From assembly GCA_015178975.1 (NCBI GenBank), contig WHVD01000047.1:124001-188000 (forward strand): a stretch of 64,000 bases of DNA. Reading direction: 5' to 3'. The position numbers and the translations under genes are program-made. The stretch is from Hysterangium stoloniferum. Taxonomy: Eukaryota; Basidiomycota; Agaricomycetes; Hysterangiales; Hysterangiaceae. Positions 26,101-38,704 of this stretch are shown in pieces (position 1 is the first letter of the stretch; each line of letters opens with the position of its first letter). The notes under the pieces are model-generated. The model did not search any database and had not been told where the DNA came from. It saw only the letters and a list, made by a program, of their open reading frames with translations.

Positions 26101-26516
26101 GTGCGCTCGTCCTCGTCTCCCGCAAAAATAGCCCCCAGGCTCAAAAAATCCTCTCCGAGACAAAGCGCATCCTGCACACCGTCCTGCAAACCATCACACA
26201 GCGCCTCCCGCCGCCGCTGTCGTCACCGGGTTCCGGATCCTCGCCGCACCGCAATCGCAAGGAGGCGCTCACGATGTCGGCCGTGAGGGCCTTGCAGAGC
26301 ATATTGGCGGACATACAGGTCCTGAGCGAGGCGTTGGCGGAGAATGTGGAGCTGTTTGCGCATGATCAGCGGAATTTTGGGGCGCAGCAGGCGATGATTT
26401 TGAGGGACCAGAAGAGCTGGAGTGGGAGGACGCCGACGGAGAAGCTGTTTTGGACCACAGATAATTCAATTGAGCTGGTCTCAAGGAGCACGGATTGGGT
26501 TCCGAGAGAGCAGTAG
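23187..26516 (+). CDS. RING-H2, PH and vWA domain protein, Ste5/Far1-like scaffold candidate
   Basis: Three exons (23187-23649, 23727-25320, 25385-26516) give 1062 aa. A Pro/Ser/Thr-rich lead is followed by a RING-H2 finger at about residues 78-150: CPVC, ECGHALHQAC, then CGVCRRPM. A PH domain lies at about 330-450: SLVREFYVYLFKEAIICVIE, GRIYIRHIKQV, ESFILIFRNRSSLETWRAHI. A vWA-like domain starts near 530: PLDLILVVSLPPP, KDRVSLVTFQ, GMMLVSDAAD. It lacks the DxSxS metal site. The tail has a polyglutamine run (eight Gln) and helices. RING, PH and vWA in this order is the layout of the pheromone MAPK scaffolds Ste5 and Far1 in yeasts; similarity outside the layout was not tested. It could instead be a vWA-type E3 ligase. 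Tail to tail with the copper ATPase gene. Confidence 0.85.
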
Positions 26517-26984
26517 GTGGGTTGGTGGCATCGGCGTTACAGTAGAGCTGGTGGTTCTCTTTCGACCACCACCACTCCTACCCTTGTTTTTTTTTTTCGC
26601 GTTTTCTTTTTTTTTCTCCCCTTCTTTCACTTACGGTTATCAGTTTCTTTACAATGCCTGATGCCTATTATAACTGGTATTTGACGCTCCTTTTTTCTTT
26701 TCTTTTTTTTTATCTGCTCTCCCTTTTGCTAGTGTACCCCATATTTCCGGGTCGAAGATATCTGATTCTAGTCTTTCGGCTCTCTTTTTGGAGGCTATTT
26801 CCTCTGTACTCTATACCAAGTCGTACTTATGTATGTGAACAAAAACACTTATTCCCGCCATCAGGAGATGGCGATTGTAAAGTTTACACCCAGACAAATT
26901 GTTAATTAAAACGAATAAACATTGTGAATAACAAAGGATGGTGATACAGACACTGCCTCTTTCTAATTACTCTCCAGGACCCCG
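26517..26984. other. Convergent 3' region with T-rich tracts
   Basis: 468 bp between two gene ends. It holds long T-rich tracts (around 26588-26620 and 26690-26710) after the RING-PH-vWA gene. This is consistent with 3' UTR and transcript-end signals. No gene. Confidence 0.55.
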
Positions 26985-29900
26985 TCATACCCTATCACTC
27001 ATCTCCATTGGTATCTGACTATATTCTCCCCTACTCCCCTCCACCCTTCTTTGCCCAAGTAGCCCCTTTGCAGAGCCCCAAATATCACCCACCACTTCCT
27101 TCGCACTGTCCATCATACGGCTGCCCGCCACAAGCCGCACCCTATCCTCCGGCATGACCGACTCCACCGGCCTCTGCCACCATTTCAACGTCAGCGAGCT
27201 CGTCACAACGCTCACACTCGAGAACGCCATCGCAGCGCCCGCCGTCATGGGATGCAGGCTGATCCCGAGCGGGAGGAAAAAGCCCATCGCGAGCGGGATC
27301 CCGAGCACGTTGTATATGCATGCCCAGACGAGATTGCGCCGGATCACGCGGAATATGCTCTGTGAGAGGTGGAGGGCCGCGACGACGTCCAGGAGATCGG
27401 AGCGCATGAGGACGATGTCCGCAGCCTCGACGGCGACGGTTGTCCCTGACGAGAGCGCGATTCCAACGGACGCCGCGACAAGCGCGGGCGAGTCATTTAT
27501 TCCGTCGCCGACCATTGCTACGCCGCCCTTGTCTTTCTCCATGAGCTGTTCGACGACGTGGGCTTTGCCCTGGGGACTCATGCGGGCCCAGACCCCGTCG
27601 ATTCCGACTTCGGCCGCGACGGCGCGGGCGGTGACTTCGCTGTCGCCAGTCATGAGGTTTACCTCAATGCCCATGTTTTGGAGGGCACGAATGGCAGATG
27701 CTGAAGACGGTTTTATGCGGTCGGCGAGGGATATAGCGAGAACAGGTTGTGGAGAGGATGAGCCACCGCGGGCGATGGACACGAAGATGACCGTGCGGCC
27801 CTGTGCTGTCTCCTGACTTTCGAAGGCGCCGAGAGACGCGGGGAGGAACGCATTTCCATCTGCTGCTTGGTTGATAAACGAAGCGGTTCCGACGTATACA
27901 TCGTACGAAATTTGAGACTGCACTGAGACAGTGGCTTTCACGCCTGCGCCAGTAACACTACTGAACGCTGTGATTTCCGTCTGGGGCGCGGCGGATCCAA
28001 GAATTTCTTTCCCGTAGTGAGCAACCGCCTTCGCCAGTGGGTGCTCCGACCTTGCTTCAGCAGCTACGACCATTGCCAGGACCGTCGAACGCAGTGTTTG
28101 TCCATCCGCAGAGGGAAGGGAAAGGTTCGATTCTCCACCAACTGTTTCAATAGCGTCAAGCTCGTCGAGCGCAGGCGCCCATGAAAGTGCCGCGAGAGTC
28201 AACTTTCCCTCTGTCACAGTCCCTGTCTTATCCAGTACAACCCGACGGATATGTCGGCTTGCGTCCAGGGCCCTCCCCCCCTTGATCAAAATCCCATTCT
28301 TCGCGCCCACGCCTGTCCCGACCATAATCGCAGTTGGAGTACTAAGACCCAGTGCGCATGGACATGCCACAACGACGACGGAGATACACAGCTTAAGACA
28401 CACCGCGAGCTTACTCGCGCCGTGCTGGTGGAAGATCGCTGGTAGACTCGCGGAAGGCACGATCCAGTTAGCGATGATCATCCACACGAGGAATGTCAGC
28501 AAGGAGAGTGAAACAACAGTAGGGACAAAGTATCCCGCGATTTTGTCTGCAAAGGCTTGAATTGGTGCCTTACTGGTCTGCGCATCTTCCACGAGCTTTA
28601 CGATCTGGGCGAGGGCGGTATCTTTTCCTGCGCGTGTAATGAGCATATCGAATGTGCCGAGGCCATTCACAGTTCCTCCAATACATGCGTCACCGACTTG
28701 TTTGAGCACTGGAACGGGTTCGCCAGTGACTGCGCTTTCGTCGATGGAAGATGTGCCCCGGACAACGGTTCCATCGGCGGGAATCTTATCGCCTGGTACG
28801 AGCTTGACTGTGTCACCGACCTGAACGAGCTCCGTAGCAACTCTCTTCTCTTGGGTGCACTCCGGGTCCGTGTATATAGTCGCCATGGTTGGCGTGAGAG
28901 CCATCAAGTCGGTTAACGCGGCGGATGTTTTGCCTTTGGCCAAGTTTTCAAGGTAACGGCCGAGGGATACGAAAGTGATAAGCATAGTTGATGTATCGAA
29001 GAACACTGCGGGTCGGTAATCGGGGTCGGGGTTGCTAATTGCGAAAATCATTGCAAATAACGAGTAGAGGAATGCGGCTGTTGTACCGAGGACAACCAAA
29101 ACATCCATCGTCGCCGAGCCATGTCGAAGCGATTTGTATGCACTTCTATAAAACCGACGTGCCAGGACTGTCTGCACCGGAAGTGTAAGAAGTAGTACGA
29201 GGACATCTCCAACGTAGATACCATGTATAATGCGGTAATCAACCACTTGACGGAAAAAGGGAATACAGGGAGCAATCATGCTGACAAAAAAGACGGGCAC
29301 AGCAAATGCTGTACTCATCTTGAATCGAGAGCGCCATTCCTGAATCTCCTTCGTACGCATGAGCGATCGAAGCTGGGTCGCATCGTTCTCATCCGACAAA
29401 ACGGCATCGAAGCCGAGCTCAGAAACGCGGTCGACCATGTCGCGAACGCCGATAAATGAACGGTCGTAGACAATCTGACATGTTTCTGTGGCCAGGGAAA
29501 CGGAGACACTAGTGATGCCCGGAAGAGCTCCGAGCTCCGTTTCGACGGTTGAGGTGCATGAAGAACAGGTCATGCCAAAGATACGTAAAGTGACGGTATC
29601 AGCTGCATTAAGGGGTATCTCAGTCGCGTCAAAGCCAATGTCAGATATTTCCTGAACACAACCATCAGTGTGTAAAAGAGATCTTGGACAGTAGGATATC
29701 GCACCTCGATGACTTTCCCGGTAGTCCATAATTTAGGATCAAACTCGACGACGCCTCGTTCAGCTAATAGAGCGACTTTAACGCTGTGGATCCCGTCCTG
29801 ATTCCGCAGCATAGATTCGATGGACTGAACGGCTTTCCGTCAGCGACATGCCATCAAATAGACGTGAATACGACACACCTCCACGCAAGCCCCACATGTC

Positions 29901-30043
29901 ATTCCCTCGATCCTCAGCTCGCATTTAGTGGACTCAGTGCGAGCCAAGGGATCACTCTCGCCTGAAAGTGCAACAGGAGCCTTCGAGGACCTCATGAGGG
30001 ATTTTGGTAAGAGAGACAAGAATGTAACCGAAAGAGAATCCAT
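26985..30043 (-). CDS. CCC2: Copper-transporting P1B-type ATPase (Ccc2/ATP7 type)
   Basis: Three exons (29879-30043, 29705-29824, 26985-29651) give 983 aa, near yeast Ccc2 (1004). Two heavy-metal-binding domains come first: GMTCGAC near residue 50 and GMTCSSC near residue 120, each with the CxxC copper site. The actuator loop has AVTGEPVPV. The ion-path helix carries CPC (VACPCALGLSTPTAIMVGTG). The phosphorylation site is LDKTGTVTEG, the P1B-specific His-Pro motif is SEHPLAKAV, and the ATP site is MVGDGINDSPAL. Known role: pumps Cu(I) into the secretory pathway to load laccases, multicopper ferroxidases and similar enzymes, in the Golgi. Two introns interrupt only the first metal-binding domain and the linker after it. 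All key residues are present. Confidence 0.97.
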
Positions 30044-32610
30044 TATGGTTCGTCGGCGTAAGCGTTATTGAAGAAAGGCGATTGGGTATGAATTAGATTG
30101 TATAGTGGCTGAATGGATACGCCTATGCTGTAAGAGGAATAGTTGTACACACAAGTATAGCCAATTCTAAGCGGAACGCAATGGGATATCGAATACAAGG
30201 ATGAGGTCGCTGTCAAAGCGTTAACATATAATATTAGCAAGCTTCAAGTTGGTGGTGGGGGTAACAAAAGTCGCGCATTGTCACTCAGTTGGCGCCCACC
30301 GGGCACCGCATCTGCCATGAAATCACCAACAATTGGCCGTTCAACTAGGTTCAAGGTCGTCCAATCGATGTTATTGAAGACATTTACTAGAACGGTGCAC
30401 GGGGTCGCTCGCAATCATCACGCAAGGATGATCATCTGGCGTATCTGATGTGATCTTCTCCTATATATAGAGCCCCCGCCCTATAAATATTTTCCCCCGA
30501 ACCATGGAAGAACTCTTTGACTCCTGTCCAAAATTCCTACATGGTGAGTCTAGAGTAGAAGAATCGCCAATGAAATTTAAACTCTGCTCGAATGCAAATC
30601 TCAACAATGAAGCTGGTTTCATACAAAAGGCGGTACCCTGCCTGCTGGTTTCATACAAGAGGTTGTACCCCTGCCAGTGTTCAATCTATGAAAACATTTG
30701 TCACGAAGGGCCATATACTAAGGAACTAGTTGGAGCTTGGTCATTTCTTCTGCTTGGCTGCGACGCTGGAAGTTTGCCGTCCTTTCTGTCAATCCCGCAA
30801 TAGCGTTATCAAGCTTATAATGCATGTCTGAATTTGTTTTTAATAACGTGGTTATGTATCACATACTCGCTCGGGATGATTGTTTGGACGAGGTCGGTGT
30901 TGGACGCTGTTCGAACGATCCGGGGTGTCGCAGCAACATGGCTGTCTGTGTTCATAAATCTGAAGCTTAAATTCTGCATGACCCCTGGAGGCCCAAGTCA
31001 CTATGAAGACTTCGCACGCTCTCTTTTGGAATTCCTCTCATTCTCTGGGTAACAGAAGGTGTCAAGAGCACCGAAGCGGACGGCCTTCGTTACCTGTATG
31101 CGCAATCGAAGGCGTCAACAAACGTCCACTTCCATTGCTCTGGAACTGCTCCTTGATGAATTGACTTATTTCCCCTCTCTCCGCCGATCCCCAGATATCT
31201 CAACAGCTCGAGAAAAAATTGAACATCAATATGAGATTGAGCATGTATTGAGCATGCCTGGTACTCAAGCAACCGCCCAGTCATTCCAAATTATGTATCC
31301 GCGTATGTTGCAGGGGATCCTTCAGTCCCAGTTATTTGCATCTCCGTTGTCGGACCATGGAAGGTCTTCCAGGTCGCATTCAAGGCCCCTGTAATCGGGA
31401 TCGAATGGAGTGGACAGCTGCGCTGATGCTGTTGCCATTTTATGTGCCAATCGTCTATGCCCGCCGCCCCAGCATAAACCAAACTAACTTACAGCATGCG
31501 CTATTGTCGCTCCGCGCCCTCCCAATGTACAATTCCGCTGAAATGGTCACCTTTGGTGACAAGATCATTTGCTTGCAGAAATCTCTATTGTAAATACAAG
31601 AGGATCCGGCGCCAATATTCTCCATACACTGAGGCTTTTAATAAGCCTCTGTAGCAATAAACCCGCCAATAGCGGCGTTATATTTCAGTCTCGGTGGGAG
31701 AAGTAGCGATGTATATTGACCAAGAAGTAAGCACTGTGCCATGCCCACCAGCACTGATTATCAGCACACACTTTCGTATACCTGTAAATCATGTTAGTTC
31801 TTCTAATGTATGTACCTACACCGCTGATTTCAGATGCTTAGCCTAAATTTAATCGATATTTCTCCTGTGATTATGTAACTTGACGCTTTCTTCTTGGTAC
31901 TATGTTCAGTTTTTAGCAAGAGTGACAGAGAGGATGTGGTAGATCCGTAGGCATATATACTCACGAATAGGGTAGACCATCCGTCATTGTGAAGAGTGAA
32001 ACATTGAAATATATACCAAAAACATACTGTGGTTTAAATCGCACTTTTGGGAGGTATCGCGCGTGTCCTGAGGCGACATAGTTGGGTTTCGGAGGCACGT
32101 CGTTGGAGACTCCGGAATCAGTACCGTAACAGCTGTAAACGCCTCGATCGATTATGATGATTTTTCCCATTTAATGCATACTATTCTAATGATTAAACAT
32201 AGATTAACTCTTAACTCTTTGCCGTTGTCGCCTCAAGCCAGAGGCTAGTCATGCTTTTGGTTTATGGCATTCTGTCACTCGAATTTTTTTCAGGTACCAA
32301 ATGGAGCTTTCATCAAAATGATATAATTCAAGTGTTATTCAAGGCTTCAATAGTATCCAGCACCTATCTGTTTGCTATTTGTGCCACAGTGAGCTATGGG
32401 AGAAGTATGATGGCCACAGGCCAGGAATCTGGCTTTGTCCGTCTCACAATAACGACCCGAGTTTCGGGGAGAACTCTGATGCTACCACAAAATTTGCCCA
32501 GGAAGAAAGCCGACGGTCCACATAGAGATATACCTATGAAATAAAGCGCATAACTATTATCAAAATAAACAAGTCAAGCCACATTAATATACCATGAATC
32601 TATCTATGAT
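30044..32610. other. Gene-poor region with weak ORFs and a TATA-like start
   Basis: 2.6 kb upstream of the copper ATPase and downstream of the SLC35F gene. A TATA-like pair (tatatata-type at about 30463 and tataaat at about 30482) stands 20-40 bp before an ATG at 30504 in a good context (ACCATGG). The short ORF that follows has a possible GTGAGT donor, but I could not build a longer gene. A 33-bp near-tandem duplication lies at 30611-30677. ORFs at 31059-31394 and 31336-31593 show no family signature. Confidence 0.4.
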
Positions 32611-34469
32611 CTATGCCATGGAGACTGGGTTCTTCACAGCATCAGACTGCGTCTGATTGTTACTGTCGTCAGCTTGCTCGCTGACCAACCTTCCCTGACG
32701 TCTTTGTACATAAACAGGGGCTTGTGGGTCTAATTTTCCTTGTTCCTCCGCTAGATATGAAATCGTAGTTCAATGAGTGGGTGACAAAAGTTGAATGAGG
32801 GGATACGTACGCGTTGCATGCCAGAAATAGACAACGAGACCAACAATTACAACAACAAACGCAGGGAAGTAGAGCCAGAAGGGCTTAAAGTGCTGTTATG
32901 AGCAATGAGTGGTCATTGATGCTGCATGGAGAACATAAATATTTACGAAAAGGAAGAGTCCGAATAACAAGCCGTAGAAGTCACTAGTGAGAAGGCTTAT
33001 ATTGTAATAGGCCGACGATGCTAGACGGTAGAGTATTGGAGCGACGGTGTATAATATAAACAACGCCGCTGTGTATGCGAAGAGGAGACCAACTGAACGG
33101 CAATATATTAATATGACAAGCTGAAAGGTGACCATGGACATTTGCTACGCACTAACTTCCCCGTCCCAGTTTGAGGTCATCCACTGTTTGTGCTCTAACC
33201 CTGCCGCTTGTATGCCGTTGATAATTGTTCCCCAAAACCCAAGCATTCCGACGACCTCGAAATCAGATTAGATCATACATCAGGATGCAGTAAACTCTGC
33301 CCACCTCATATAAAGGAGATCTACGGACGAAAAATTCTTCAGTCGCATTCGCTGTTCCAGGCTGATCAACATGAGTGGAGCTATTGAAACGGTGCGAACA
33401 TACTGAATCCGTATAGGCTTGCGCCGATAATCATAAATATGTCACCTTTGACGAGGCTGACGGCCGGATAATCCTTCTCGGTGATCTTGTCTGACGCAAC
33501 AAGCAGGCCGAGACCACCGATGCAAACTAATATGCCCTGGAGTGGGTAAATACCCCTGCTTAACAGCCCTGGGCTAATTAAACTCACCAGTATTTGTGTC
33601 CAGTGATACTTGGGACGCATGTATACCCACGCAAAGAATAGACACACAGGGATAGCCCAACTGTTTCAGCCAGACATCATTAATTGTTCGATGAGAACAT
33701 CTAAAAACTCACGCGTCTAGAAGCATACATGATAGGAGCGTTGTGTATTGATATGCCTTTAGAACGTCGAAGATCACAGTTCCCTCTGAAAAAAAACATG
33801 CTGTGAGACAGTACACACCTTAACGACTAGGAAGTTTCCTTCAACATCACATGCCGCCAGGATAAAGTCTAGGATACAGGACGGTGAGTATGATCATACC
33901 TCTTTTTCAGACTATCTTACATTTCCAGCCGTCCCGACGAACCATCTCAGCCCATCCCTTAAGTCCGTCTACCAGGTTCACCGCACATCAGCGAACAATT
34001 CCGACAACCAATAAAGTGCACACTGACATCGATACATTGTGTAAGGCGTATACACGACCGCAAGCGAGAAATATCTACAGAGAACATTCAGCACTCAGCC
34101 TCAGCCAGAAATTGTTTTTTCTTAAAAAATAAAATAAAACTAAAAATTAAAGCATCAAAACCCACGCACAAGAAAAACGTCTGCGTGGTTGCATTCGCCC
34201 AGTTCCTCATGATCAATTCTGTCGTCGTGACATTCGTGCATGTTATACAGAGCGATACGAGTTGTCCCGCTAGAAGGGCCAATGTGAACCGCCTCGTCCA
34301 AAGACTCTTGAATCGCGCCCAGAAGCTCGAGAAGAATTTCGGCACTGATGCGTAGGAAATAGATGGCCTGGCAACAATAGCCTCGCCGTCGGATGTGTCC
34401 TGCATTATGAATAATGTCAGCTAAAAAAACTTGCAAGTCATAAACACTTGCCTTAGTTGGGGAGGTCAT
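32611..34469 (-). CDS. SLC35F/DUF914 family nucleotide-sugar-transporter-like protein
   Basis: Thirteen exons span 32611-34469 and give 386 aa. All phases agree. Ten or so hydrophobic helices are expected. Recognisable SLC35F blocks are FTLALLAGQLVSLCIT near residue 45, TTQTFFLYFSLAVVYTPYT, LKGWAEMV, LLSCMLLDAWAIPVCLFF, GILVCIGGLGLLVASD, GDIFMIIGASLYGF, TNATEEFFVRRSP and VVGMLGFWGTIINGIQ. The C-terminus is cytoplasmic and polar. Known role: solute carrier 35F, in the drug/metabolite transporter superfamily, substrates mostly unknown. The first intron has a GC-AG donor (GCAAGT). If it is not used, translation could start at Met 34405, which shortens the protein by only seven residues. Confidence 0.88.
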
Positions 34470-34851
34470 GATTGTGGTGAATACAATCCGGGTCGGTACT
34501 GGATCCCTTACCATCGACAGTATTTATGGTTCCATACATTAACCCGACCAGGGACCGTCAAACGAGGCAGATAGAGATATGACCTATCGTTAAAGCCTAA
34601 AGATCCAAGATCATGCGCTTCTGCTATAAATAATAGAGTTATCACATGCTCACAGAATTTGAATATGCATCTCATTATTGTAAATCTTATTCCATGACTT
34701 GTACTACTCTACTATACATGTTGCAGCGTACGTGGATGCAGTACACACGAAAAAGGAAAAGAGCTCAACAGGAAGTAATAAATCACCAACATAAGAAAAA
34801 AAGGAAATTATTCAGAATGATGTGGCACGTGTTACTGTAACCATGTACTTA
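34470..34851. other. Intergenic spacer
   Basis: Upstream of the SLC35F gene and downstream of the large membrane-anchored gene, same strand. No gene seen. Confidence 0.55.
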
Positions 34852-37614
34852 TCATAATTCTTCATGAGCCGTTCTCGCTTCATCAGCCCTTTTGATGGCA
34901 GCCTTAACCTCTTCAGCTCCCCGACTAAGTATAACGGGAGGGATTGAATCCATTTTCCCAAGCGGAACGGGCTCAATAGGGAGAATCGAGACTTCTGGCG
35001 CTTCACTTGTTGGATCTGACGTTTTATCTAGGGGGGAAGTTTATCCTCAGGTCAGGATCTCTAATTAGAGTTTTCGCAAAACCAGCCATACCTGATCCGG
35101 CGAACAGATCCACTGCGGCACTCTTGATCCGGGAGAGATTCGTCTCAAAGCCAACAATCATGTCATCGACTTCCTCCTGAAGTGCCTCCATAATCTCATT
35201 TAGAGGATTGGCAGGAGCGTTCTCGTCAGTGCCAGCTTGCATTCCCATATAGAGTTCCTCAAAGGAATCTGCAGCTATTCCAAAGTCAGCATTTGTTAGT
35301 CTGGGGTCATGAATGAAACGCGTACTAGCAACGAGTTTATGATACCGCTAAAGAACGTGAGTAAAATAGCATCAAGACAATACCTGATCACCTACCTGCC
35401 AATCCATGTAGGTTACATCCCCAAGCCACGAGTAGTCCATTCCAATGTCGCTTTGACCATTAAAGGCCATGTCTTTGACTTTCAAGATGAAAGTATTGAT
35501 CTAAAATGAGTTACGTCAACACAAGTCCACACATAACACAACCTCCCATACCTCCCCGATCTCTCTCTGAACCTGCAAATCCCACCACGCCCTCACGCTT
35601 TCGGCAGCAGCATCGACCTTCTGTCCAAACTTTTTATCAACCTTGGGAATGACGCTCTCCCAGGCTTTGACTTTCTCTGCCTCCGTCGTGTCCTCCACTG
35701 CCAGTTTTTTCGCATATGCCTTAAGTGACTTGAGCGACTTCTCCGCCTCTTGTGCCAAGTCATCGACACGCGAACGCACAACAGATCCGGGTCTCTGCGC
35801 CTCCGCGGCGGAGGCCTCGCGGAGTTGTCCCAGTACTGTCTGGACAACTTTAACCTGGGCATGTCCTAACTTCTCGAGGTCGATTTCCCATTGGGTGTGC
35901 CGACGTTCGATGTCAGCGCGCTTCTCAGCATTCTGGATGCTTATGAGACGAAGACGTTCTGCGAGCTGTTCGGGTGTTTCCTCTTCATAGACAGGAGCTT
36001 GGGGAGGCAAAACTTCCTCAGGTTCGGCTTCAGAATCAGGTTCTATGGCGTTAATTTCGGACAAGAAGTCGTCAAGGTTTTCGACGCTTTCATCGTCATC
36101 CAAAATGACTGCGGTCTTGGCGATAACTTCAGTTAGCGTCGGTTCTGCTGCAGGCGATACGGAGGAGGCGGTAGTAGGAAATTCAGATGTACCACCAGTG
36201 GCCGATTGGAATAAAGTCTCTTCTAAAATCGATACTGCAGAAGCGGCAGCTTCATCTGTTATGGGTGGGAGAGTCGCCTCCCCCGACGAAGTAATTTCGA
36301 TAAATACACTGACGTCATGGGGCACAGACAATATTGTCGCTGAAGGCTCGGACGTGGCTTCCTGTGCGTTCTCTGGGGGAGACGCAGACGGAGTTGAATC
36401 AATACCGGGTGTGGGCGAACGGACAATAGATGCATCATCTGTCGCAGCCAAGACATCCCCACTTGTTGAAGTCGATGCGGAGAATGGTGACCAACCCGTA
36501 GCTTTTTCACTGGCTGTGATAGAGACTTGCGACACGATGGATTCTGCAAATGCCTTGACGTTTGAGACGTTGGCCTTCTCTTGCTCCATGACTGCATCCC
36601 AAATCTTGGCCACATGCGGATCCACCCAACGCCTCCTAGCATCACCCAACGGCTTTCCAACCATACGAATGACAACGCCAGGAAGAAGTTTAGCAGCTCG
36701 CCAGAGGGGGCGTACATACGGCCTCACAGTCTTCCATTTCTGGAGTGCCGTAAGCTCCAAAGTCTTAACGTGGGGCCCGACTTTGTGATGGTATTCTAGA
36801 ATAAGTTTGTGAACGTATGGGCCTAACGTTGCATCATATTTGCGGTGTATCTGTCGCATATATGGACGTGCACGAATTTGGAACCAGCGCACTTGTGGAA
36901 TGACTCTGGTGCGCCATTCGTACTTGGTGCGGCGGATAATTGGGACAGTAGTTTTGATAGCAGAGTTGTAATATGGTTGGATACGTTGTATGGTGGGAGC
37001 GATGGATGGATGTTCAAGGGCGGCACGAACGGGTGGGTAGACATAGGGTTCCAGAATGAGTCGACGATATTCTGTGAGGGCTCGACAGACAGGTGAGCGT
37101 AGTTCGACGTCTTCCGGACAGACAGCAACAGTATATATTGTAAGCCATAGCAAGAAGATGCGTGCGATTATATCGAATATACTGATCCCCTTGTTTGCAC
37201 GCTGCTTCTTGACCTGTAAAACGCTCAGCACACATGAGGCTTCCAGTTAATAGTGTCACCTTAGATGATTTTTTGGACTTGGACTTGGATTTTGCTTTTG
37301 GAGATGGGTGGCTTTGTGTTGATGGTGGAGCTTGTAAATCCTGAACAAGAAGATGGGGATAACAGGACGGACAAGCACGTGACAAAACGTACATCGTCAA
37401 ACACTATTTCGTCGACTGTCCGTGGACCGACAGGAGTTGTTTTGGAAGGTGTCCCATTTGGAGTATTGCGACTGGCACCTGCGCCGGGATCTTTCGATGA
37501 TGAATTCTTGTCGACTGTCTTGCCTTTGCCTGGCCGGGAGGATCCAGCTGAGGAATTTGTTCCACTGGCGACAGCTGGCATTGGGGTCGTACTTTGTCGA
37601 CGAGTTACGACCAT
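34852..37614 (-). CDS. Large membrane-anchored protein of unknown function
   Basis: Six exons (37393-37614, 37260-37340, 35552-37213, 35396-35500, 35092-35347, 34852-35027) give 833 aa, phases consistent. A Ser/Thr/Lys-rich N-terminus ends in a very basic stretch (KSKSKSKKSS). One hydrophobic helix follows at about residue 115 (ISIFDIIARIFLLWLTIYTV). A helical region rich in Tyr, Arg and Pro comes next (RPYMRQIHRKYDATLGPYV). It looks like a series of amphipathic helices, as in lipid-droplet or membrane-shaping proteins, but this is only a visual impression. The middle is acidic and Ser/Thr-rich. The C-terminal third has coiled-coil character (EKRADIERRHTQWEIDLEKLG) and a conserved-looking WWDLQVQREIGE segment. 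I do not recognise the family. Confidence is in the gene model, not in a function. Confidence 0.8.
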
Positions 37615-37975
37615 GTTAATGGGGACACTATTATCAAGGAAAGGTTTAGGGAAGAGAAAGGACTGAGGTCAGACTTTGTAATTGGATTGCTGTCTGTGGT
37701 TATGATAGTACTGGTACTGGTACAGTTACGCGTTATTGACGTGTTCTAGTTCTCGTTTCCAACTCCGCTAGTCACACGTTAAATATACATGGATCGAGTT
37801 GCCCTTTCATTACTTTCTAAGAATCAACGTCTTATGTATACATTGCAAAACAGTGCTCCGGCAGGGGAATCGTCTTAAACCAGCTGACACGATTCGTGTA
37901 TTCCCTTGAATCTGAAAACCATATAAATTGACCTCTTTCACTCCAACCCCAGTCCGAATCAATAAGCAGTGAAAT
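37615..37975. promoter_or_regulatory. Upstream region of the first oxygenase copy
   Basis: Divergent spacer between the membrane-anchored gene and oxygenase relic A. Its right part (about 37785-37975) closely matches the region just upstream of copy C (about 42120-42309), including the gacattgcaaaa-type block, which shows the duplication took the promoter with it. Confidence 0.6.
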
Positions 37976-38704
37976 ATGTCGGTTGATACCATTTCCACCA
38001 CTCTCTACTACCCCCAGATGGTTCAAAACCATATACATATATATCGTGACTTACGCCCCACACAAACCTCTTGAAAGTGACTCCCAAGTAGAGAATGTCA
38101 GAGGGCAGGAACAAGCTTTCGATATAGACAACTCCGTTCATCAAACACACCTCCGCTCACTTGAAGTTTACCGATAACGAAATCAAGAAAGAATACAACC
38201 CCGAAAGCATCGATTTGTTGAAGAAACTCACTGGAGTGAATAGGGCCATCGTATTTAACCACAGTCCGTCACCAGGTTTGTCCCAGCTCTTATTTTATTA
38301 AATAAGCTATTCGAAAGCACCATCCAAGACAGGAAGATAATTCCGAAGATAAACGCCAACCAGTGAGTGCCACTGAACTTACCATGAAGAAAAATTGAGC
38401 CTAATGTTCATTACGTCTTTCAAGTGCACGTATATCAGACTCCCGAGTCTGCAACTCGTCGTGTGCACATGCACATGCCACCGCGCCAGAACTTCTCAAG
38501 CATCGATTCCAGATTATCAACCTCTGGCGACCGATCACTCACCCGGCCATCCGATTTTCCCCTTGCCACATGTGATTTCCAACCTATTAGTTGGGAGAAT
38601 GACGCCCCTCTTGAGTCGAGGGCTCTTGTCTTGTGAGTGGCAATTGGAAACTCTCTTAAAGAACGCACTCATATGTCTACGACGATCTTCCGGTGGGTGC
38701 TTAA
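37976..38704 (+). pseudogene. AsaB/CmcJ-like oxygenase, cop-y A, relic
   Basis: Same order of blocks as intact copy B, but broken in several ways. A short deletion after codon 11 (near 38015) shifts the frame. The HxD metal motif reads His-Val-Tyr instead of His-Val-Asp (near 38430). A deletion of roughly 270 bp joins the NWETD region directly to the DAPL region at about 38598-38612. A smaller deletion follows. The 3' end still shows the last donor and the tail ...DDLPVGA. The intergenic stretch 38705-39103 carries the upstream region of copy B. No functional enzyme can be made from this locus. Confidence 0.85.

Noticed and set aside
27154-27816. 220-aa plus-strand ORF
   Set aside because: Antisense to the copper ATPase; composition is a shadow of conserved codons and there is no motif.
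31059-31593. Plus-strand ORFs of 111 and 85 aa
   Set aside because: No motif and no splice chain; the minus strand also gives ORFs of similar length, so chance is the simplest reading.
36045-36788. 247-aa plus-strand ORF
   Set aside because: Antisense to the large exon of the membrane-anchored gene, which has six exons in consistent phase.
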